A DNA stretch of 11,740 bases from contig CANISN010000034.1 in the NCBI GenBank assembly GCA_947470165.1, forward strand, positions 1 through 11,740, in the 5' to 3' direction. Shown piece after piece: positions 7,370-11,740 of this stretch. A program made the translations under genes and the position numbers. The notes below the pieces were generated by a model. It was not told the DNA's origin, made no database searches, and was given only the letters and a program-made list of their open reading frames with translations. This DNA comes from Burkholderiaceae bacterium (GTDB lineage Bacteria > Pseudomonadota > Gammaproteobacteria > Burkholderiales > Burkholderiaceae). Position 1 is the stretch's first letter, and each line of letters starts with the position of its first letter.

Positions 7370-8490
7370 GCTCTAAGATTGGTCTAAAGCATATTCATGC
7401 AATTGCTCCTTATGTGGGCGGGCGTCCTATTAGTGAAGTGGCTCGTGAGTATGGTTTAGATGAAAGTAAAATTGTCAAACTTGCTTCGAATGAAAATCCT
7501 TTGGGTATGCCAAAATCTGCACAAGAGGCGATGCTCAAGGCGGCATCTGATTTAGGCCGTTATCCCGACTCCAACGGCTTTGAGCTCAAAAAAGTTTTAT
7601 CTGACCGTTTAGGTGTTCCAGCCGATTGGATCACTCTGGGCAATGGCAGTAACGATATCTTGGAGTTGGCCGCCCGTGCTGTTGCTCAGTCTGGCGATGA
7701 AATCATTTTTTCTAAGCATGCTTTTGCTGTATATCCACTCGCAACTCAGGCTGTTGGCGCTAAGGCAGTTGAAGTTGCTGCAACCGCCGTCTATGGTCAT
7801 GACTTGCCAGCCATGTTAGCTGCGATCAAAGCGTCCGGTGATAAAGCGAAATTGGTTTTTGTGGCGAACCCTAACAATCCCACTGGTAGTTACTTGAGTG
7901 CACATGAGATTGAAGATTTCTTAATGGCCGTTCCTGCACATGTAGTGGTGGTATTGGATGAGGCCTATAACGAATACCTCGCTCCTGAGCAGCGTTATGA
8001 CGCCATTGCTTGGGTGAAGCGTTTCCCGAATATGATTCTATCGCGTAGTTTTTCTAAAGCCTATGGCCTAGCAGGTTTGCGAATCGGATATGGTGTTGCG
8101 CAACCTGCTTTAACTGATTTACTCAATCGCATTCGTCAACCATTTAACGTTAATAGTCTTGCACAAGCCGCAGCGATCGCAGCGTTCCAAGATTCTGCTT
8201 TCTTGCAGCAAGGCTTTGAATTGAATCGCGCTGGTTTAGTTCAACTGATGCAAGCATTTGATGCGCTTGGCTTAACTTATCTTCCGTCAGCTGGCAACTT
8301 TGTGTTGGTGAAGGTGGGTGATGATGATCGTGCTGGCGCTCGCATTAATTTAGAGTTGCTCAAGCGTGGCATTATCGTTCGCCCGGTGGGGAACTATGGT
8401 CTGCCACAGTGGTTGCGTATTTCGATTGGATTACCTGAAGAGAATGCCGCATTTATAGCTGCATTGCGCGATATCTTGGCATTGAAGTAA
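7366..8490 (+). CDS. hisC: HisC-family aminotransferase, probably aromatic (Phe/Tyr) aminotransferase in this context
   Basis: This is a PLP-dependent aminotransferase of fold type I, HisC subfamily, 374 residues. Sequence signs are KLASNENPLG (38-47), the GNGSNDIL cofactor-phosphate region (92-99), NPNNPTG (168-174), Asp198 and Tyr201 in LDEAYNEY, Schiff-base Lys231 in SRSFSKAYGLAGLRIGYG, and the carboxylate-binding Arg351 (WLRISIG). HisC enzymes transaminate imidazole acetol phosphate in histidine synthesis, but many HisC paralogues also act on phenylpyruvate and 4-hydroxyphenylpyruvate. Being placed between pheA and tyrA, whose products need exactly that step, it probably completes phenylalanine and tyrosine synthesis; a second hisC in a his operon would be expected elsewhere in the genome. 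Its start overlaps the pheA stop (ATGA, 7366-7369), with no Shine-Dalgarno. Family is certain; the preferred substrate is inferred. Confidence 0.93.
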   Translation: MSSKIGLKHIHAIAPYVGGRPISEVAREYGLDESKIVKLASNENPLGMPKSAQEAMLKAASDLGRYPDSNGFELKKVLSDRLGVPADWITLGNGSNDILELAARAVAQSGDEIIFSKHAFAVYPLATQAVGAKAVEVAATAVYGHDLPAMLAAIKASGDKAKLVFVANPNNPTGSYLSAHEIEDFLMAVPAHVVVVLDEAYNEYLAPEQRYDAIAWVKRFPNMILSRSFSKAYGLAGLRIGYGVAQPALTDLLNRIRQPFNVNSLAQAAAIAAFQDSAFLQQGFELNRAGLVQLMQAFDALGLTYLPSAGNFVLVKVGDDDRAGARINLELLKRGIIVRPVGNYGLPQWLRISIGLPEENAAFIAALRDILALK

Positions 8491-8531
8491 TTCAACAATA
8501 CGAATAATAAAAATAAATATTGAATACCCCC

Positions 8532-9413
8532 ATGGCCATTATTAATCCAGCACGCAATTACGGCACCGTCACTGTCATAGGCGTTGGCCTGATTGGTGCA
8601 TCCTTAGGTTTGGCTTTAAAAAAAGCTGGAGTAGTTAATAAAGTATTGGGTGTTGGTCGTAGCTCTGCAAATCTAGATCAAGCACTCAAGATGGGTGCAA
8701 TTGATGCTGTAGTCGATTTAGTCGAAGCGGCCAAACAATCTGATGTGATTGTGTTGTGTATACCAGTTGCACAGATGCGTGCTGTTTTTGAAGTGATCGA
8801 GCCTCATCTTGAATCCCGCACCATGATTACGGATGCGGGAAGCACCAAAGGCGACGTTATTTTGGCAGCCAAGGAAGTCTTAGGTAAGAAAGCTTGTCAG
8901 TTTGTGCCAGCCCATCCTATCGCCGGTGGAGCACAGCATGGAGCAGGTGCTGCTAAAACAGATCTATTTCAGGGTAAGCAAACAATTCTTTGTCCGCTTC
9001 AAGAAAATTCTCCCCAAGACACTGATTTAATCGAAGGTTTTTGGCGGTCTATTGGCTCTGTTGTGAAAAAGATCTCTAACGTGCAGCACGATGCTATCTA
9101 TGCCGCCGTATCTCATTTGCCGCATATCCTGTCTTATGCCTTGATGGCTAGCGTAGTCAATTCTGAGGATGCTGAGCACAAGCTCAGTCATGTGGGTGCA
9201 GGATTTAAGGATTTCACGCGCATTGCGGCTTCGAGCCCAGAGATGTGGCGTGATATTTGCCTGGGTAATCGCACCGCAGTTTTGAAAGAGCTCGATCAGT
9301 ATCTGCTCATAGTGAATCATATGCGTAAATTGATTGCTGAAAATGATGGTGCTGGCTTAGAGAAATTATTTGATAAGGCAAGTAAGGCACGCCAAGATCT
9401 GGATGTGCTCTGA
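8532..9413 (+). CDS. tyrA: Prephenate dehydrogenase
   Basis: TyrA oxidatively decarboxylates prephenate to 4-hydroxyphenylpyruvate for tyrosine synthesis. From the ATG at 8532 it has 293 residues: an N-terminal Rossmann domain with GVGLIG (17-22), DAGSTKG (101-107) and [10 protein letters not shown] (128-137), then a helical dimer domain with SHLPHIL (194-200) and [15 protein letters not shown] (225-239). There is no chorismate mutase or ACT domain, so it is the monofunctional form. After the second beta strand the residues are GRSS rather than an acidic residue, hinting at NADP+ use. I prefer ATG 8532; an in-frame TTG at 8520 would add four residues, and neither has a Shine-Dalgarno. The 41-nt gap after hisC is the widest inside the serC-cmk block. 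The stop overlaps the aroA start (TGATG, 9411-9415). Confidence 0.94.
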   Translation: MAIINPARNYGTVTVIGVGLIGASLGLALKKAGVVNKVLGVGRSSANLDQALKMGAIDAVVDLVEAAKQSDVIVLCIPVAQMRAVFEVIEPHLESRTMITDAGSTKGDVILAAKEVLGKKACQFVPAHPIAGGAQHGAGAAKTDLFQGKQTILCPLQENSPQDTDLIEGFWRSIGSVVKKISNVQHDAIYAAVSHLPHILSYALMASVVNSEDAEHKLSHVGAGFKDFTRIAASSPEMWRDICLGNRTAVLKELDQYLLIVNHMRKLIAENDGAGLEKLFDKASKARQDLDVL

Positions 9414-10741
9414 TGAGTGGAGTACCCGATATACAAGTTGGACCTTTTAGGAGAGCACGGGGTTCGATTATCTTACCGGGTTCTAAAAGTATCTCCAATC
9501 GTGCTTTGTTGTTAGCAGCGTTATCAACCGGAACAACAACCCTTAAAAACCTGCTAGACGCAGACGATACGCAGGTTATGCGTAATGCATTGCGCCAACT
9601 TGGCTTATCAGTGACTGATCAAGCAAATCATGTTTGTGTGGTTGAGGGGTGTGGCGGTAAATTTCCTGTACAAAATGCAGATCTCTTTATGGGTAATGCA
9701 GGTACAGCAATTCGCCCACTGACTGCAGCGCTTGCTATGCAGGGCGGTCACTACCGCTTGTCTGGTGTGCCGCGTATGCATGAGCGTCCTATTCGGGATC
9801 TAGTGGATGGCTTACGTCAAGTAGGTGCAAAGATTAACTATGAGCTTGTAGAAGGCTATCCACCAATCAAAATAACTGCAGCGAATATTGCAATTAAAGA
9901 TGTTGTTAAAGTACGCGGTGATGTTTCCAGTCAGTTCCTGACAGCCTTGTTGATGGCTTTGCCTTTGGTAGCAAAAGATCCAGTCAAGATTGAGGTGATT
10001 GGTGAGTTGATTTCTCGTCCTTATATTGATATCACGCTGAAGTTGATGGCGCGTTTTGGTGTCAAAGTAGTTTGTCCTGATGCGCAGACATTTATGATTC
10101 CTGCAAAAACATCTGATGTGGTGTATCAAAGCCCTGGAGTGTTATCGGTTGAAGGTGATGCATCTTCGGCATCCTATTTCTTAGCTCTTGGAGCTATTGG
10201 TGGCGGACCGGTGCGTGTTCTTGGTGTTGGTAGCGATAGCATCCAGGGTGATGTCGTTTTTGCTGATGCGCTGGCATTAATGGGGGCCAAGATCTCGTCT
10301 GGTGAAGACTGGATTGAAGTTGCTGGTGTGAAGAATGCCAATGGTAGGCTCAATGGCATCACTATAGATTGCACGGAAATTCCCGATGCAGCGATGACAT
10401 TAGCCGTTGCAGCTTTATTTGCTGAAGGCCCAACCCGCTTAAACAATATTGCTAGCTGGCGCGTTAAAGAAACGGATCGTATTGCCGCCATGGCAAAAGA
10501 GTTAAAAAAGATTGGCGCTATCGTTGAGGAGGGTGTTGATTACATCGTAGTTCAAGCCCCCAGCTCCCTGGCTGATTGGCGGTCTCCAGGCGAAGGTATT
10601 GATACCTACGATGACCACCGCATGGCAATGTGCTTCTCATTAGCTGCTTTTGGTCCGAATGCACTCATGATCAATGATCCGGGCTGTGTGGCTAAAACAT
10701 TTCCAACTTACTTTGCAGAATTTGCAAAGATCGTTTCCTAA
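9413..10741 (+). CDS. aroA: 3-phosphoshikimate 1-carboxyvinyltransferase (EPSP synthase)
   Basis: AroA transfers the enolpyruvyl group of PEP to shikimate-3-phosphate, the sixth step of the shikimate pathway, and works as a cytosolic monomer of two inverse alpha/beta domains. The 442-residue protein shows the full set of family motifs: PGSKSISNR (22-30; Lys25, Ser26, Arg30), [10 protein letters not shown] (94-103), [14 protein letters not shown] (121-134), SSQ (172-174), the catalytic Asp325 in [13 protein letters not shown] (352-356), DDHRMAM (400-406) and the late Lys428 in AKTFP. The Gly97/Thr98/Pro102 context is that of ordinary class I enzymes. It starts one base before the end of tyrA, so it is likely coupled to it, and ends 12 nt before cmk. 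The aroA-cmk-rpsA order is widespread in proteobacteria. Confidence 0.98.
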   Translation: MSGVPDIQVGPFRRARGSIILPGSKSISNRALLLAALSTGTTTLKNLLDADDTQVMRNALRQLGLSVTDQANHVCVVEGCGGKFPVQNADLFMGNAGTAIRPLTAALAMQGGHYRLSGVPRMHERPIRDLVDGLRQVGAKINYELVEGYPPIKITAANIAIKDVVKVRGDVSSQFLTALLMALPLVAKDPVKIEVIGELISRPYIDITLKLMARFGVKVVCPDAQTFMIPAKTSDVVYQSPGVLSVEGDASSASYFLALGAIGGGPVRVLGVGSDSIQGDVVFADALALMGAKISSGEDWIEVAGVKNANGRLNGITIDCTEIPDAAMTLAVAALFAEGPTRLNNIASWRVKETDRIAAMAKELKKIGAIVEEGVDYIVVQAPSSLADWRSPGEGIDTYDDHRMAMCFSLAAFGPNALMINDPGCVAKTFPTYFAEFAKIVS

Positions 10742-10753
10742 AGACCTCTTTTG

Positions 10754-11416
10754 ATGCACTTGATTCCAGTCATCGCTATTGATGGACCTACCGCCTCTGG
10801 CAAAGGGACGGTCGCCACTTTGGTGGCGGAAAAGTTGGGCTTTCATTATCTAGATAGCGGTGCACTTTATCGTTTGGTCGCGCTCGGTAGTGAGAATGCG
10901 TCTATTGATCCCCAAAATGGCTTAGAAATAGGTGTTTTGGCTAAAAAACTGGCGATTTCCTTCAAAAATGGCCGAATTCTGCTCAATTCTGAAGATGTCA
11001 CAGAAGCTATTCGAACCGAGAGCATTGGTTTGCGTGCCTCAGCCATTGCTGCTCACTCAGAGGTTCGTCAGGCTTTAATAGGGATTCAGCATGGTTTTCG
11101 TGTTGCTCCAGGCTTGGTGGCTGATGGTCGAGACATGGCCAGCGTGATTTTCCCAGATGCGGTGCTCAAGGTTTTCTTGACCGCAACAGCAGAAACTAGA
11201 GCCCAGCGTCGGTATAAGCAGTTGATAGCTAAGGGAATTTCTGTTAAACTTGAGCACTTACTGCATGATTTACAGGAGCGCGACACCAGAGACAGTAGTC
11301 GAGGTGCTGCACCCTTGTTGGTCGCAGACGGCGCCAAAGTGTTAGAAACATCGGAATTATCGATAGATCAAGCAGTTAAGAAGATTTTGGATTGGTATGA
11401 ATCAAAAATAGCTTAA
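10754..11416 (+). CDS. cmk: Cytidylate kinase
   Basis: Cmk phosphorylates CMP and dCMP with ATP, feeding CTP and dCTP pools. The 220-residue protein has the P-loop GPTASGKGT (11-19), the nucleotide-binding YLDSGALYR (32-40), the CMP-specific insert region with RTESIGLRASAIA (87-99), the substrate-binding ADGRDMASVIFPDA (123-136; Arg126, Asp127), and a lid with ERDTRDSSRGAAPL (175-188). I chose the ATG at 10754; a TTG directly in front (10751) would only add one residue. A weak AAAGA lies upstream in the 12-nt gap after aroA, too short for a separate promoter, so it is cotranscribed with aroA. No clear terminator follows before rpsA. Confidence 0.96.
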   Translation: MHLIPVIAIDGPTASGKGTVATLVAEKLGFHYLDSGALYRLVALGSENASIDPQNGLEIGVLAKKLAISFKNGRILLNSEDVTEAIRTESIGLRASAIAAHSEVRQALIGIQHGFRVAPGLVADGRDMASVIFPDAVLKVFLTATAETRAQRRYKQLIAKGISVKLEHLLHDLQERDTRDSSRGAAPLLVADGAKVLETSELSIDQAVKKILDWYESKIA

Positions 11417-11561
11417 TTTGTTGGTGGGTAGTAATAAGTAGTAGCAGTAGTTTTGGTGTCTTGAGGAACTCTACAACGCAATTATCTAATCTAGCGTGTT
11501 TCTTGGGGCTTTTTTAACCTAACCCGTCAGGCCTTCTGACGGCACAAAGTGAATATATAAA
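11417..11561 (+). promoter_or_regulatory. cmk-rpsA intergenic region: candidate rpsA promoter and structured leader
   Basis: This 145-nt spacer contains a TAG/GTA-rich low-complexity stretch (11428-11452). A possible promoter follows: TTGAGG (11461-11466) and TCTAAT (11485-11490), 18 nt apart, matching the sigma70 consensus at 4/6 and 5/6, with a start near 11497. Downstream is a perfect 7-bp hairpin, CCGTCAG-GCCTT-CTGACGG (11524-11542), ending 19 nt before the rpsA start. No canonical Shine-Dalgarno is present. E. coli rpsA also has a structured leader without a strong Shine-Dalgarno, through which S1 represses itself; a similar arrangement here is inferred. Confidence 0.45.
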
Positions 11562-11740
11562 ATGTCTGAATCATTTGCAGAATTATTTGAAGAATCATTA
11601 ACCCGATCGAATATGAAGACCGGCCAAGTTATTTCGGCTGAAGTCCTTCGCATCGACCATAACTTCGTCGTTGTTAACGCTGGCTTAAAGTCTGAAGCGT
11701 TTATTCCTGTTGAAGAATTCCATAACGACGCTGGCGAGAT
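11562..11740 (+). CDS. rpsA: 30S ribosomal protein S1, N-terminal part (cut by right window edge)
   Basis: S1 is the large RNA-binding ribosomal protein that docks mRNA on the 30S subunit, especially mRNAs with weak or no Shine-Dalgarno sequence. Fifty-nine codons are visible. The N-terminus MSESFAELFEESL is the segment that anchors S1 to the ribosome through S2, and the first OB-fold S1 domain begins at about residue 19 (KTGQVISAEVLRI) and continues with VNAGLKSEAFIPVEEF. The remaining domains, usually six in total, lie beyond the window. The start is the first ATG after the leader hairpin, preceded by an A/T-rich tract instead of a Shine-Dalgarno. Position after aroA and cmk is the standard proteobacterial order. 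Confidence 0.96.
   Translation, partial: MSESFAELFEESLTRSNMKTGQVISAEVLRIDHNFVVVNAGLKSEAFIPVEEFHNDAGE

Noticed and set aside
8520..8531. TTG at 8520 as the tyrA start
   Set aside because: It would add only four residues, has no ribosome binding site, and the ATG at 8532 already gives the expected N-terminus; it cannot be fully excluded.
11428..11452. TAG/GTA-rich stretch as a tandem repeat or CRISPR-like element
   Set aside because: It is a short irregular low-complexity run without defined repeat units or spacers.
11501..11525. T run after GGGGC as a possible terminator between cmk and rpsA
   Set aside because: No stable GC-rich stem directly precedes the T run; only a weak 5-bp pairing across it can be drawn, so I do not call a terminator.
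11524..11542. The rpsA leader hairpin as a rho-independent terminator of the cmk operon
   Set aside because: It is followed by CACAAAGTG, not a T tract, so it is better seen as a leader structure.
1..11740. A hidden defence system, mobile element or other undescribed system
   Set aside because: Every sizeable open frame that is not a shadow belongs to a known housekeeping family, the gaps are short, and no transposase, integrase, terminal repeats or abrupt change in composition is visible.

Overview
The window reads as a conserved housekeeping stretch of a betaproteobacterial chromosome, most likely Burkholderiaceae and close to Polynucleobacter. Three things point there: the tmRNA tag reads ANDERFALAA; the gene order ompA<>gyrA-serC-pheA-hisC-tyrA-aroA-cmk-rpsA is a Burkholderiales arrangement; and the OmpA-family protein is a short form without a beta barrel that is common in that order. 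Base composition looks moderate (mid-40s % GC by eye, not computed), which fits Polynucleobacter better than Burkholderia. The genus assignment comes from memory of these families and was not tested by a search.

Left part, minus strand (1-2283): the 5' portion of ssrA (tmRNA) runs off the left edge. Upstream of it, in transcription order, are ompA, then a strong rho-independent terminator, then ubiG and an HAD phosphatase (gph or mupP type) joined by an ATGA stop/start overlap. UbiG performs two O-methylations in ubiquinone synthesis. The phosphatase is either a 2-phosphoglycolate phosphatase or a MurNAc-6-phosphate phosphatase. A 161-nt divergent spacer (2284-2444) separates ompA from gyrA.

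Right part, plus strand (2445-11740): gyrA is followed after 27 nt by serC, and then by a tightly packed aromatic amino acid block: pheA (chorismate mutase/prephenate dehydratase), hisC (probably the Phe/Tyr transaminase), tyrA (prephenate dehydrogenase) and aroA (EPSP synthase). Next come cmk (CMP kinase) and the start of rpsA (ribosomal protein S1), which runs off the right edge. serC/pheA, pheA/hisC and tyrA/aroA overlap by 1-4 nt. I see no intrinsic terminator between gyrA and rpsA, so long read-through transcripts are likely, with a possible internal promoter before rpsA. Together the block supplies serine (and vitamin B6 precursor), chorismate, phenylalanine and tyrosine, and links them to nucleotide supply and the translation machinery.

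All genes appear intact apart from the two cut by the window edges. I found no mobile element, CRISPR array, phage gene, transfer signature or new system. The points worth a second look are small: the near absence of Shine-Dalgarno sequences, hairpins at the gyrA stop and in the rpsA leader, the substrate of the phosphatase, the role of HisC here, and the cofactor of TyrA.
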